A DNA stretch of 64,000 bases from Pseudomonas oryzicola (GTDB lineage: Bacteria; Pseudomonadota; Gammaproteobacteria; Pseudomonadales; Pseudomonadaceae), in NCBI RefSeq assembly GCF_014269185.2, contig NZ_JABWRZ020000001.1, forward strand, positions 3,851,386 to 3,915,385, in the 5' to 3' direction. Under the pieces are notes generated by a model. That model was given only the letters and a program-made list of their open reading frames with translations. It was not told where the DNA came from and did not search any database. Of this stretch, positions 10,066-18,961 are shown piece by piece; the stretch's first letter is position 1; every line of letters starts with the position of its first letter. The translations under genes and the position numbers were made by a program.

Positions 10066-10923
10066 TCAGTCGGCCAATGCCTCGTAGCCGGTCAAAAAGT
10101 GTGGGCCGATGTAACGCCTTGGCAGCGCATACTCCTCGGGGTACTCCACCTGCACCAGGTAGAGCCCGTACGGGTGCGCGGTGACCCCGCCTTCGCGGCG
10201 ATTGCGCCCTTCCAGCACCTCACGCGCCCAGGCCACCGGACGCTCACCGGCACCGATGGTCATCAGGACGCCGGCAATGTTGCGCACCATGTGGTGCAGG
10301 AAGGCGGTGGCGCGCACGTCCAGCACGATCATCTGGCCATGGCGGGTAACACGCAGATGGTAGATATGCTTGATCGGCGACTTGGCCTGGCACTGGCTGG
10401 CACGGAAGGCGCTGAAATCATGGGTGCCGAGCAGGTACTGCGCGGCTTCGGCCATACGCTCGACATCCAGCGGGCGGTGGTTCCAGGTAACCTCCTCGGC
10501 CAGGTGCGCCGGGCGGATCGGGTCGTTGTAGATGACGTAGCGGTAACGCCGGGCACAGGCCTTGAAACGGGCATGGAAGTCGGCCGGCATCGGCCGCGAC
10601 CAGACCACACTGATGTCATGCGGCAGGTTGAAGTTGGTCCCCATGGTCCAGGCGCGCTCGTCGCGCACGGCGCGGGTGTCGAAATGCACGACCTGCCCGC
10701 AACCGTGTACGCCGGCGTCGGTGCGCCCGGCGCAGATGACCGAGATCGGCTCGTTGGCCACCTTGGACAGGGCTTGTTCGAGCGCCTGCTGGACACTCGG
10801 CACACCGCTGGCCTGGCGCTGCCAGCCGCGGTAGCGCGCGCCTTTGTATTCCACGCCCAGGGCGATGCGAGAGTAGCCTTCGGCCGCAGACTCGGCGGCG
10901 GTGTCGATGATGTCCAAGAGCAT
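10066..10923 (-). CDS. truA: tRNA pseudouridine(38-40) synthase
   Basis: 285 residues. The catalytic Asp69 is in CAGRTDAGVHG, and the family motifs YRGWQRQ (31-37) and FxH-like 'HHMVRNIAGVLM' are present. It converts uridines 38-40 in the anticodon arm of several tRNAs. The N-terminus has about 16 residues more than the E. coli protein before 'YSRIALGVEYKG'. It lies downstream of fimV behind a strong hairpin. Confidence 0.96.
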   Translation of the reverse strand: MLLDIIDTAAESAAEGYSRIALGVEYKGARYRGWQRQASGVPSVQQALEQALSKVANEPISVICAGRTDAGVHGCGQVVHFDTRAVRDERAWTMGTNFNLPHDISVVWSRPMPADFHARFKACARRYRYVIYNDPIRPAHLAEEVTWNHRPLDVERMAEAAQYLLGTHDFSAFRASQCQAKSPIKHIYHLRVTRHGQMIVLDVRATAFLHHMVRNIAGVLMTIGAGERPVAWAREVLEGRNRREGGVTAHPYGLYLVQVEYPEEYALPRRYIGPHFLTGYEALAD

Positions 10924-10964
10924 GAAACCTGTGGGGTGTACGGAATGGCGGGGATTATAACGAC

Positions 10965-10990
10965 AACGGCAGCCGTGCAGGGCTGCCGTT
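10965..10990 (-). terminator. Strong hairpin between fimV and truA
   Basis: A perfect 10-bp stem AACGGCAGCC / GGCTGCCGTT with a 6-base loop. There is no good U-run on either strand, so it may be a weak terminator, attenuator or processing site. A second stem (GGCTGGC / GCCAGCC, 11007-11030) lies just downstream of the fimV stop. Confidence 0.4.
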
Positions 10991-11039
10991 GGATCTGCAT
11001 TGCCTTGGCTGGCCCGCGAAGGCGCCAGCCCTGCCTGCT

Positions 11040-13757
11040 TCAGATCAACCGGGAAAGCATGTCCTCGGCTTCCTGGCGCTGGCTTTCATCGCCATCCTTG
11101 ACCACTTCGTCGAGGATGTCACGTGCCCCCTGGTGGTCGCCCATGTCGATATAGGCACGGGCCAGGTCAAGCTTGGTCGCCACTTCGTCGCTGCCGGAGA
11201 AGAAGTCGAAGTCGAGGTCGTCCAGCGGCTCGGGCTCTGGCTGGGCAGCCGCGTCTTCGCTGGTGAAGTGTGGCTCCAGCGAGGGGGACTCAAGGCTCTG
11301 CGACAGCTTGTCCAGCTCGGCGTTGACGTCGTCCAGCTCGGAGGCAAAGCTCTTGGCTGCCGGCGAATCGTCTTCCAGCGACAACGACAGGTCGAAGTCG
11401 GACGGCAGGTCGAATTCGGACAATGGGTCGAACGCCGGCACGCTGTCGAAGGCCGCCAGTTCCGCAGCGACATCCACCGGGGGCTCGTCGGCCGCCGCCG
11501 GGGCAGCCGGGGCAACCGGCTCGCTGATATCGAGGTCGAAATCGGACAGGTCTACTGCGGGTTGCGCTTCAGCCTGGGCGAGCATGGCCTCGAAATCGGC
11601 GTCGGCATCGGCCTGCAGCTCGGCATCGACGGCGAACGGCTCTTCTGCTGCCGGTGGCACTGGCGCCAGGGGCTCATCCTGTACCGGCTCGTCGAGTACC
11701 GGCGCAGCCAGCGGGCCTTCCTCGGGCAAATCATCACCCAGGCTCAGGTCAAAGGCACTGTCCAGGTCCTGCTCATCCAGGCCCGGCACATCGAGGGTCG
11801 GTACCTCATCGAAGGCATCCAGCTCGGCTTCCGGCTCGCGTGCCGCCTCCGGTTGCGCTGGCGTGATGGCCTCCGGCTCGCCCGCCAACTGCGGCTCGAG
11901 GGCCGGCAGGTCGTCCAGCCCGGCTTCGGCCACCGCTGGCGTTTCGGGCTGATCCTGGAGCAACTCCTGCACGTACTGTTCGTCCATCTCGGCAGCCAGG
12001 GCCGCAGCACCGAGACCGGCGGCAGCCAGGCCGAGCATGGCCGGGTAGCGTTCCTTCAAGCCGGCAACTGCGGCGCTGTTCTGCTCGCTTGCCGGCAGCT
12101 TGCGCTCCTGCTCGACGAAGGCGCTCTGGTCACCCTGGCGGGCGTACACATCCATCAGTTGCAGGCGCAGGTCATCACGTTGCGGCGCGGCGGCCACGGC
12201 GGGCTCCAGCAGGTCGGCAGCGCGGTTCAGGCGACCGGCGGCCAGGCATTGCCCGACTTCTTCCAGCAGCGCGGCGTACGGGTCGGCTTGCGGCTCCGGC
12301 TGCGCTTCGACGGCGGCTGTCAGCGGCTTTTCCGCTGCTGCAGCGGCAGCAGCCGAAGCGGCGACCACGGCTGGCGACAGGGTCACGCTCGGGGCCGAAA
12401 CATCGACACCCTCGAGGCTTGCGCTGTCGTTGTCGAAGCCTGTGCCCTGCTCTTCTTCCAGCGCGCGCGCCATGCGCAGGTGCTTCTCGGCTTCCTGCTG
12501 GGCCTTGCGCTTGCGCGCCAGCAGCAACAGCAGAAGCAGCAGCACGAGGAATGCACTGCCGGCAATCAGCCCCAGCAGCAGCGGGTTGCCGGTGATTTCC
12601 TCCAGCATGCCGCCAGGCTGTTCATTGGCTGCGGCCTCGGCGGCTGGTGCCGGCTTGGGCGCAGTATCCACGGCGGCAGGTGCAGGCTTGACCTCCGCTT
12701 GCGCATCCACCGGTTGCGCATCGGCTGCGGGCTGGGCCGGAGCAGCTGCACCCTGGGCCTCCAGGTGGGCCAACTGGTTGTTCTTCAACTCGATCAGGCG
12801 CTGCAGCTTGTCCAGCTGGCTCTGCAGGTCGGCCATGCGGCTCTTGAGTTCTTCGTTGTCGCGGCGGCTGGTGTCCAGGCTTTCCTCGGCCACGGCCAGT
12901 TTATCGCTGAGTGCCTTGGCCTGGTCGGCGCCGGCCTGGGTGCCCGGGCTGACCAGGCGCAGGTTGTCACCCTGGGCAATGCGCGCCGGTGCCGCCTCGG
13001 CGGCGCCGCGACGGGTAGCATCCAGCTGGCGCGCACGTGGGCCCAGGCGGCGGCCTTCACGCCAGGCCGCATACTGCTCGGCCACCTCACGGGTCGCCTC
13101 GCTCTGCGCAATACTCTGGATCTGCTGCTGGTCGGGCAGGCGCAGCACCTGGCCCACCTTCAGCTGGTTGATGTTGTTGCCGATGAAGGCGTCCGGGTTA
13201 AGCGCCTGGATCGCGATCATGGTCTGCTGGATCGAGCCACCACCCTGGGTGTTGCGCGCGGCAATCTGCCACAAGGTGTCGCGACGCTGGGTGGTGTAGC
13301 TGCCGGCAGCGGTCACCGCCGGCGCGACATTGCCTGCCGCCGGCTTGTCGCCCTGGGCCTTGGCCTGGTCGAGCAGCACACTGTAGTCACGCAGCAGACG
13401 CCCCTGCGGCCACATCACCTGGACCAGGAACTTGACCACCGGCCCGGGCAGCGGCTGGCTGGAGGTAACCCGCAGCACGCTCCGGCCGTTGGGGTTGATC
13501 ACCGGCGTGAAGGTCAGGTCTTCGAGGTAAGGCGGCAGCGCCACGCCGGCCTTGCTGAACTCTTCCGGCGGCGCCAGGCTCGGCGCCACCTCGGCGGCGG
13601 TGAGGTCGCGCACGTCCAGCAGCTCGATCTCGGCGTCCAGCGGCTGGTTCTGTGCCGACTTGAGGGTCAACTCCCCCAGGCCCAGGGCATTCGCCATGCC
13701 TGATGACAGCGCCGATGCTGCAGCCATGGCCAGAACCAGTTTGCGAATTCGAAGCAT
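11040..13757 (-). CDS. fimV: FimV/HubP-type polar peptidoglycan-binding protein
   Basis: 905 residues. Signal peptide at residues 1-24 (cleavage likely after SSGMANA); conserved N-terminal FimV domain (LGLGELTLKSAQNQPLDAEI) to about 130; LysM domain at about 145-200 (YTTQRRDTLWQIAARN to VGQVLRLPD); coiled coil at about 270-335; one transmembrane helix at about 400-420 (a run of Leu followed by ARKRK); then a long acidic cytoplasmic region and the C-terminal FimV motif (DLARAYIDMGDHQGARDIL). In Pseudomonas aeruginosa FimV organises type IV pilus assembly, twitching and cAMP signalling at the pole; the long acidic region varies between species. It is placed between usg and truA. Confidence 0.93.
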   Translation of the reverse strand: MLRIRKLVLAMAAASALSSGMANALGLGELTLKSAQNQPLDAEIELLDVRDLTAAEVAPSLAPPEEFSKAGVALPPYLEDLTFTPVINPNGRSVLRVTSSQPLPGPVVKFLVQVMWPQGRLLRDYSVLLDQAKAQGDKPAAGNVAPAVTAAGSYTTQRRDTLWQIAARNTQGGGSIQQTMIAIQALNPDAFIGNNINQLKVGQVLRLPDQQQIQSIAQSEATREVAEQYAAWREGRRLGPRARQLDATRRGAAEAAPARIAQGDNLRLVSPGTQAGADQAKALSDKLAVAEESLDTSRRDNEELKSRMADLQSQLDKLQRLIELKNNQLAHLEAQGAAAPAQPAADAQPVDAQAEVKPAPAAVDTAPKPAPAAEAAANEQPGGMLEEITGNPLLLGLIAGSAFLVLLLLLLLLARKRKAQQEAEKHLRMARALEEEQGTGFDNDSASLEGVDVSAPSVTLSPAVVAASAAAAAAAEKPLTAAVEAQPEPQADPYAALLEEVGQCLAAGRLNRAADLLEPAVAAAPQRDDLRLQLMDVYARQGDQSAFVEQERKLPASEQNSAAVAGLKERYPAMLGLAAAGLGAAALAAEMDEQYVQELLQDQPETPAVAEAGLDDLPALEPQLAGEPEAITPAQPEAAREPEAELDAFDEVPTLDVPGLDEQDLDSAFDLSLGDDLPEEGPLAAPVLDEPVQDEPLAPVPPAAEEPFAVDAELQADADADFEAMLAQAEAQPAVDLSDFDLDISEPVAPAAPAAADEPPVDVAAELAAFDSVPAFDPLSEFDLPSDFDLSLSLEDDSPAAKSFASELDDVNAELDKLSQSLESPSLEPHFTSEDAAAQPEPEPLDDLDFDFFSGSDEVATKLDLARAYIDMGDHQGARDILDEVVKDGDESQRQEAEDMLSRLI

Positions 13758-13828
13758 GACCTCTTCCCTTGTATGAAGCGTCCTGAAACCTGCATGCGGA
13801 GCAGGACAAAAGTGCTCGCCAGTATCTT

Positions 13829-14833
13829 TTACGGCATGTGTTTAATCAACAATTGCGCCACTTGCACGGCGTTCAACGCGGCGCCTTTGCGCACGTTGTC
13901 GGTGGTCAGCCAGAGGTTGAGCTGCTGGTCTTCATCAACGCCATGCCGTACACGACCAACATAGACCACGTCTTGGCCCACTGCGTCACCAACCGGGGTC
14001 GGATAATCATCGCGTTCCACCAGTTCGACACTGTCGGCCGCCTCGAGTGCCTGTTGAATCGCCTCCAGGTCGACCGGGCGACGGCTCTGCACCGCGACAC
14101 TGAAGCTATCGCCAAAAAACACCGGGACTTGAACACAGCTCACGGAAATCTTCAGTTCAGGCATGCCCAGCAGCACACGCAGCTCACTGACCAGGCGCCG
14201 CTCCAGCGCCGTATGGCCCTGTTCGTCGGCAGCACCCACCTGGGCCAGCAGGTTGAATGCCATCTGACGGTCGAAGAAGCGTGGTTCCAGCGGCCGGGCG
14301 TTGAGCAGCTCGGCGGTCTGCCGGGCCAGCTCGTTGACCGCTTCGCGCCCCTGTGCCGACACCGCCAGCGCCGCCATCACCTGCACCCGCTCGATATCCA
14401 GCAAGCCCTTGAGCGGTGCCAGCGCCACAGCCAGGGCAACTGCGGCCGAGCACGGGCTGACGATGCGCGCGGGCAGTGCCAGGCCGGCCAGACGTTCGGC
14501 GTTGGCTTCAGGCACCAGGGCCAGGGCGTCGTCCAGGCCGCCGGACAGGTCGATGACCGTACAACCCGCCTGCAGCGCCTTGCCGGCAAAACTGCGGCTG
14601 ACGGCGGCGCCGGTGGCGAAGAAGGCCAGCTTGACCTGGGCGAAGTCGAAGCTGTCCACTTCGCGCACTTTCAGCTTCTTGCCGGCGAACATCACGCTGC
14701 TGCCCGCCGATTCCATGCTGGCCAGCAGGTGCAGGGTGGCGACCGGGAAATCCAGCTCTTCGAGGATCTGCACCAGGGCTTCACCGACGCTGCCGGTGGC
14801 GCCGACGACGGCGATGTCCAAAGGGTGTGTCAT
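13829..14833 (-). CDS. usg: Usg-type aspartate-semialdehyde dehydrogenase homologue
   Basis: 334 residues starting MTHPLDIAVVGATGSVGE with a Rossmann dinucleotide motif (GATGSVG) and the overall ASADH fold, so it is a paralogue of the true Asd encoded 0.9 kb upstream. At the catalytic Cys position it reads VSPCSAAVAL instead of the NC(S/T) motif, and where the enzyme has the catalytic His (GHS) it reads FFGDS, so His is replaced by Asp. It is therefore probably not an active semialdehyde dehydrogenase. The position next to fimV-truA matches usg of enterobacteria, whose function is unknown. Databases often call it asd. Confidence 0.85.
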   Translation of the reverse strand: MTHPLDIAVVGATGSVGEALVQILEELDFPVATLHLLASMESAGSSVMFAGKKLKVREVDSFDFAQVKLAFFATGAAVSRSFAGKALQAGCTVIDLSGGLDDALALVPEANAERLAGLALPARIVSPCSAAVALAVALAPLKGLLDIERVQVMAALAVSAQGREAVNELARQTAELLNARPLEPRFFDRQMAFNLLAQVGAADEQGHTALERRLVSELRVLLGMPELKISVSCVQVPVFFGDSFSVAVQSRRPVDLEAIQQALEAADSVELVERDDYPTPVGDAVGQDVVYVGRVRHGVDEDQQLNLWLTTDNVRKGAALNAVQVAQLLIKHMP

Positions 14834-14920
14834 GGAAGGGATCCTTTTGCTGAAAACGGCGGGGGGCGGCACTTTACTCGGATTGTAGAGTTTTGTCTGT
14901 GCTAGCCCAAACCTAGAGCT

Positions 14921-15621
14921 GCGCCGCTCTTGCTCTTGCTCTTGCTCTTGCTCTTGCTCTTGCTCTTGCTCTTGCTCTTGCTCTTGCTCTTGCTCTTGAT
15001 CTTGATCTTGATCTTGATCTTGATCTTGATCTTCGCGACTTCAGGAGGCCGAGCAGAGGTCTTGCGGAGGGAGGTGACGGGCATGGATGCCCGTCAAGCG
15101 CTGAGGCCCCATGGATGGGGCCTGCAGCGCGTACTCCCGGGAGCAAGACCGGCGCGAGGGAACCCCGGAGCGCAGCGGAGGGGCCGGATGATGGGAGCGC
15201 AGCGTTTTTTGGTTACTTTTTGCCGCGTTTGGCAAAAAGTGACTCGCCGTAAGGGCGAAAAGGTGAGTCAGCGTCGCCATCGCAAACGGACTGTTCGCCA
15301 TATCAAAACCGTCGCTTAAAGCTTTTGGGCTTTTGGGCTTTTGGGATGTAGGCAGACATTCATTCGCGATGGTGGCGCAAAGTCACCTTTCCGCCCTTAC
15401 GGCGGGTTCCTTTTTGTCGTGGCAAAAAGGAACCAAAAACCGTCGGCTCCCATCATCCGGCCCCTACGCTTCGCTCCGGGGTCCCCTCGCTACGGGCCTG
15501 CTCCCGGGAGTACGCGCTGCAGGCCCCATCCATGGGGCCTCAGCGCTTGACGGGCATCCATGCCCGTCACCTCCCTCCGCAGTCCCTTCGCTCGGCCTCC
15601 TGAAGTCGCAATCGGCGGCGC
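14921..15621. repeat. Long imperfect inverted-repeat element between asd and usg
   Basis: Left arm 15035-15288 and right arm 15364-15609 are nearly the same sequence in opposite orientation. Both contain GACGGGCATGGATGCCCGTC, GCGCGTACTCCCGGGAG and GGGGCCGGATGATGGGAG. The arms may reach out to GCGCCGC (14921-14927) and its inverse at 15615-15621. The 75-base centre (15289-15363) holds three copies of CTTTTGGG (15322-15345). No convincing gene lies inside. As RNA it would fold into a hairpin of over 200 bp. It could be a non-autonomous mobile element or part of a dispersed Pseudomonas intergenic repeat family; no transposase or clear target duplication is seen. Confidence 0.85.
14929..15030. 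repeat. Hexanucleotide tandem array (CTTGCT)11 (CTTGAT)6
   Basis: Seventeen uninterrupted 6-base units, eleven CTTGCT (14929-14994) then six CTTGAT (14995-15030), 102 bases in all. It sits in the outer end of the left arm of the inverted-repeat element, 95 bases upstream of the usg start. Being a multiple of three it gives open frames of alternating Lys and Ser or Ile on the minus strand, which I do not regard as a gene. Confidence 0.97.
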
Positions 15622-15689
15622 CTGAACTATCGCGCGCCTAGAAGCAAAAGTAGAGAAGAGCCGGGCCGGCCGGGATGGATCGGAAATAA

Positions 15690-15719
15690 AAAACCCGCGC
15701 TGTCACCAGCGCGGGTTTT
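15690..15719 (-). terminator. Rho-independent terminator of asd
   Basis: AACCCGCGCTG-TCAC-CAGCGCGGGTT stem, followed on the minus strand by a U-rich run (TTTTTTATTT). It lies 18 bases past the asd stop codon. Confidence 0.9.
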
Positions 15720-15736
15720 CGGTCAGACCGGAACGA

Positions 15737-16849
15737 TCAACGCTCCAGCAGAATCCGCAGCATGCGACGCAGCGGTTCGGCCGCGCCCCACAGCAGCTGG
15801 TCACCGACGGTGAACGCGCCCAGGTACTGCGACCCCATGTTCAGCTTGCGCAAGCGGCCAACCGGAATATTCAGGGTCCCGGTCACCTTGGTCGGACTCA
15901 GCTCCTGCATGCTGATCTCCCGCTGGTTCGGCACCAGTTTCACCCAAGGGTTGTGCTGGCTGATCATGCCTTCGATGTCGGCGAGCGGCACGTCCTTGTT
16001 CAGCTTGATGGTCAGCGCCTGGCTATGGCAACGCATGGCGCCGATGCGCACGCAGATGCCGTCTACCGGGATCGGGCTCTTGAAGCGGCCGAGGATCTTG
16101 TTGGTCTCGGCCTGGGCCTTCCACTCTTCGCGGCTCTGGCCGTTCGGCAGTTCCTTGTCGATCCACGGGATCAGGCTGCCGGCCAGCGGCACACCGAAGT
16201 TTTCGGTCGGGAACGCTTCGCTACGCATGGTTTCGGCAACCTTGCGGTCGATGTCGAGGATGGCACTGGCCGGGTTGGCCAGGTCATCGGCCACCGCGGC
16301 GTGGGTAGCCCCCATCTGCTTGATCAGCTCACGCATGTTCTGCGCGCCAGCACCCGAGGCCGCCTGGTAGGTCATGGCGCTCATCCACTCGACCAGGCCG
16401 GCTTCGAACAGGCCGCCCAGGCCCATCAGCATCAGGCTGACGGTGCAGTTGCCGCCGATGTAGTTCTTGGTACCCGCGTCCAGCTGCTGGTCGATGACCT
16501 TGCGGTTGACCGGGTCGAGGATGATCACCGCGTCATCCTGCATGCGCAGGGACGAAGCGGCATCGATCCAGTAGCCCTGCCAACCGGCTTCACGCAGCTT
16601 GGGGAAGACCTCGTTGGTGTAGTCGCCGCCCTGACAGGTCAGGATCACGTCGAGGGTCTTGAGTTCTTCGATCGAATAAGCGTCCTTGAGTGGAGCAGTA
16701 TCCTTGCCCACGTTCGGGCCTTGGCCACCGACGTTGGAGGTGGTGAAGAACACCGGCTCGATAAGGTCGAAATCCTGCTCCTCCAGCATCCGCTGCATGA
16801 GCACGGAACCGACCATACCGCGCCAACCGATCAGACCTACACGTTTCAT
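15737..16849 (-). CDS. asd: Aspartate-semialdehyde dehydrogenase
   Basis: 370 residues of the proteobacterial ASADH type. The N-terminus is [20 protein letters not shown]; the catalytic Cys is in [10 protein letters not shown] (about residue 134) and the catalytic His in [11 protein letters not shown] (about 275). It reduces aspartyl phosphate to the semialdehyde, the branch point to lysine/diaminopimelate, methionine and threonine. It lies 63 bases downstream of leuB on the same strand and ends at a strong terminator, so leuB-asd may be co-transcribed. Confidence 0.97.
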   Translation of the reverse strand: MKRVGLIGWRGMVGSVLMQRMLEEQDFDLIEPVFFTTSNVGGQGPNVGKDTAPLKDAYSIEELKTLDVILTCQGGDYTNEVFPKLREAGWQGYWIDAASSLRMQDDAVIILDPVNRKVIDQQLDAGTKNYIGGNCTVSLMLMGLGGLFEAGLVEWMSAMTYQAASGAGAQNMRELIKQMGATHAAVADDLANPASAILDIDRKVAETMRSEAFPTENFGVPLAGSLIPWIDKELPNGQSREEWKAQAETNKILGRFKSPIPVDGICVRIGAMRCHSQALTIKLNKDVPLADIEGMISQHNPWVKLVPNQREISMQELSPTKVTGTLNIPVGRLRKLNMGSQYLGAFTVGDQLLWGAAEPLRRMLRILLER

Positions 16850-16912
16850 CGCAACTACACCTTTGCTAAAAGTGGGCCGCCACCGGGAATTTGGGGTGGC
16901 GGGCCAGAGAGA

Positions 16913-17995
16913 TTACAGATTCCGCAGCGCTGCGACTACTGCGTCGCCCATTTCCTGCGTACCCACTTTGCGGCAGCCTTCCGAGAAAATGTCGCCGGTG
17001 CGCAGGCCCTGGTCCAGGACCACGCTCACGGCCTTCTCGATCGCTTCGGCGGCAACCGTCTGATTGAAGCTGTAACGCAGCATCATCGACACCGAGAGGA
17101 TGGTCGCCAACGGGTTGGCGATACCCTGGCCGGCGATGTCCGGCGCCGAGCCGTGGCACGGTTCGTACATGCCCTTGTTGTCGGCATCCAGCGACGCCGA
17201 AGGCAGCATGCCGATGGAACCGGTCAGCATGGAAGCTTCATCCGACAGAATGTCACCGAACATGTTGTCGGTCACCATCACGTCGAACTGCTTGGGTGCG
17301 CGTACCAGTTGCATGGCAGCGTTATCGACGTACATGTGGCTCAGTTCCACGTCCGGGTAGTCCTTGGCCACGTCTTCGACCACTTCGCGCCACAGTTGGC
17401 TGGACGCCAGGACGTTGGCCTTGTCCACCGAGCACAGCTTCTTGCCCCGCACACGGGCCATGTCGAAGCCGACCCGGGCAATGCGGCGCACTTCGCTTTC
17501 GCTGTACGGCAGGGTGTCGTAGGCCTGGCGCTCGCCACCTTGCAGCTCGCGCTGGCCACGCGGCGCACCAAAGTAGATGCCGCCGGTCAGCTCACGGACG
17601 ATGAGGATGTCCAGGCCGGAGACGATCTCTGGCTTGAGCGACGAGGCATCGGCCAGTTGCGGATAGAGGATGGCCGGGCGCAGGTTGGCGAACAGGCCCA
17701 GTTGCGAACGGATCTTCAGCAGGCCGCGCTCCGGGCGAATGTCACGCTCGATCTTGTCCCACTTCGGCCCGCCTACGGCGCCCAGCAGCACGGCATCGGC
17801 CTTGCGCGCACGCTCCAGGGTCTCGTCGGCCAGTGGCACGCCGTGCTTGTCGATGGCGGCGCCACCGATGACGTCGTGGGCCAGGCTGAAACCGAGCTGG
17901 AACTTGTCGTTGGCCAGCTCCAGCACCTTGACCGCCTCGGCCATGATTTCCGGGCCGATACCGTCACCTGGGAGAATCAGAATCTGCTTGCTCAT
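16913..17995 (-). CDS. leuB: 3-isopropylmalate dehydrogenase
   Basis: 360 residues starting [17 protein letters not shown]. The family signature '[26 protein letters not shown]' and the substrate-binding ERG segment ([10 protein letters not shown]) are present. It oxidises and decarboxylates 3-isopropylmalate to 2-oxoisocaproate in leucine synthesis. An upstream in-frame start (18037) would add 14 residues that do not match the family. It lies 54 bases after the methyltransferase. Confidence 0.97.
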   Translation of the reverse strand: MSKQILILPGDGIGPEIMAEAVKVLELANDKFQLGFSLAHDVIGGAAIDKHGVPLADETLERARKADAVLLGAVGGPKWDKIERDIRPERGLLKIRSQLGLFANLRPAILYPQLADASSLKPEIVSGLDILIVRELTGGIYFGAPRGQRELQGGERQAYDTLPYSESEVRRIARVGFDMARVRGKKLCSVDKANVLASSQLWREVVEDVAKDYPDVELSHMYVDNAAMQLVRAPKQFDVMVTDNMFGDILSDEASMLTGSIGMLPSASLDADNKGMYEPCHGSAPDIAGQGIANPLATILSVSMMLRYSFNQTVAAEAIEKAVSVVLDQGLRTGDIFSEGCRKVGTQEMGDAVVAALRNL

Positions 17996-18049
17996 GCTTT
18001 CCTCTATCCATTCACGCGGTGCGGCCAAGCGGGCCACACCGAAAAGTTC

Positions 18050-18814
18050 TTAACGCTCGGCCCACAACACCAGCACATCCGTGCTGAACGAACCATCGGC
18101 CTCGATCTGGTAATACTGCCGTACTTCTTCGCCCATGGCTTGCTGCAACTGGCGGATGGCCACGCGCATCGGTTCGGGGGTGCGCATGCGCTCGACCCAG
18201 CTGCCGAACTCCAGGCGCAGCGGCTGGCGGGTATGGCTGCGCACGTGCAGGCCGGCCTCGCTGACCTGGCGCTGCCATTCGGCGGCGGAGTAGTCGCGTA
18301 CGTGGCTGGTGTCGCGCAGCACTTCGACCGTTTGCAGGTAGGTGTCAAGCAACGGGCTACCCGGCGACATGACGTCGGTGAAGGCTGCCACGCCGCCCGG
18401 CTTGAGTACCCGGCGCACTTCGCGCAGGGCCAGGCCCAGGTCGCTCCAGTGGTGGGCCGAGTAGCGGCTGAAGACGAAGTCGAACGAGGCATCGGCGAAC
18501 GGCAGGCGTTCGGCGGCGCCGCGTTCGGTGGTGATATTGGCCAGGCCGCGCTCGGCAGCGGCACTGGCAACCACGTCAAGCATGGCTTGCGAAAGGTCGT
18601 AGGCGACCACTTCGGCAACCAGCGGGGCGACGTGGAAGCTGACATGGCCGGCACCGCAGCCCAGGTCCAGCACGCGGGCATGGCCCTGCCCGGCCAGTGC
18701 GGCCTGCAGCAGGGCGAATTCGCTGCCCTGGGCGTGTACGGCGCTGCTGAGGTAGGCGTTGGCCTGTTCGCCGAACTGGCGCTGGACCACATCGGTGTGC
18801 TGGGTGCTGGTCAT
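18050..18814 (-). CDS. Class I SAM-dependent methyltransferase (UbiE/BioC-like)
   Basis: 254 residues. Motif I of class I methyltransferases, VLDLGCGAGHVSF, is at about residues 48-60; motif II acidic 'VVAYDLSQAMLD' follows, then 'LPFADASFDFVFSRYSAHHW' and 'RVLKPGGVAAFTDVMSP', as in the Methyltransf_11 group. The substrate is not deducible. It is placed between leuD and leuB, as in other P. putida-group genomes, without an obvious link to leucine synthesis. Confidence 0.85.
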   Translation of the reverse strand: MTSTQHTDVVQRQFGEQANAYLSSAVHAQGSEFALLQAALAGQGHARVLDLGCGAGHVSFHVAPLVAEVVAYDLSQAMLDVVASAAAERGLANITTERGAAERLPFADASFDFVFSRYSAHHWSDLGLALREVRRVLKPGGVAAFTDVMSPGSPLLDTYLQTVEVLRDTSHVRDYSAAEWQRQVSEAGLHVRSHTRQPLRLEFGSWVERMRTPEPMRVAIRQLQQAMGEEVRQYYQIEADGSFSTDVLVLWAER

Positions 18815-18847
18815 GTCTCGATCCTTTGGGTTTATTGCTGCCTGTAC

Positions 18848-18948
18848 CGGCCCTTTCGCGGGTAAACCCGCTCCCACAGGACCTCTACAGGTTTGCAATC
18901 CTGCACTGTACCTGTGGGAGCGGGTTCACCCGCGAACAGGCCGGTACT
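18848..18948. repeat. REP pair (inverted)
   Basis: CCGCTCCCACAGG near 18869 and CCTGTGGGAGCGG near 18911 in inverted orientation, each flanked by its GC palindrome. The pair fills the gap between leuD and the methyltransferase and probably forms the 3' end of the leuCD mRNA. Confidence 0.88.
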
Positions 18949-18961
18949 GCCCTAAAAACAA

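Noticed and set aside
10989..13703. A 904-residue open frame antisense to fimV
   Set aside because: No domain; fimV has signal peptide, LysM and conserved ends on the other strand.
14902..15146. Open frames of Lys-Ser/Lys-Ile or Arg-Ala repeats on the minus strand and poly-Leu on the plus strand
   Set aside because: They are direct products of the hexanucleotide array; no start context, no conserved domain, and all frames stay open because the unit length is a multiple of three.
15041..15319. Small basic open frames inside the inverted-repeat arms
   Set aside because: They occur in both arms with different frames and lengths, lack ribosome sites and are not supported by any known family.
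15953..18865. A 970-residue plus-strand open frame opposite asd, leuB and the methyltransferase
   Set aside because: Antisense shadow; the three minus-strand genes are unambiguous.
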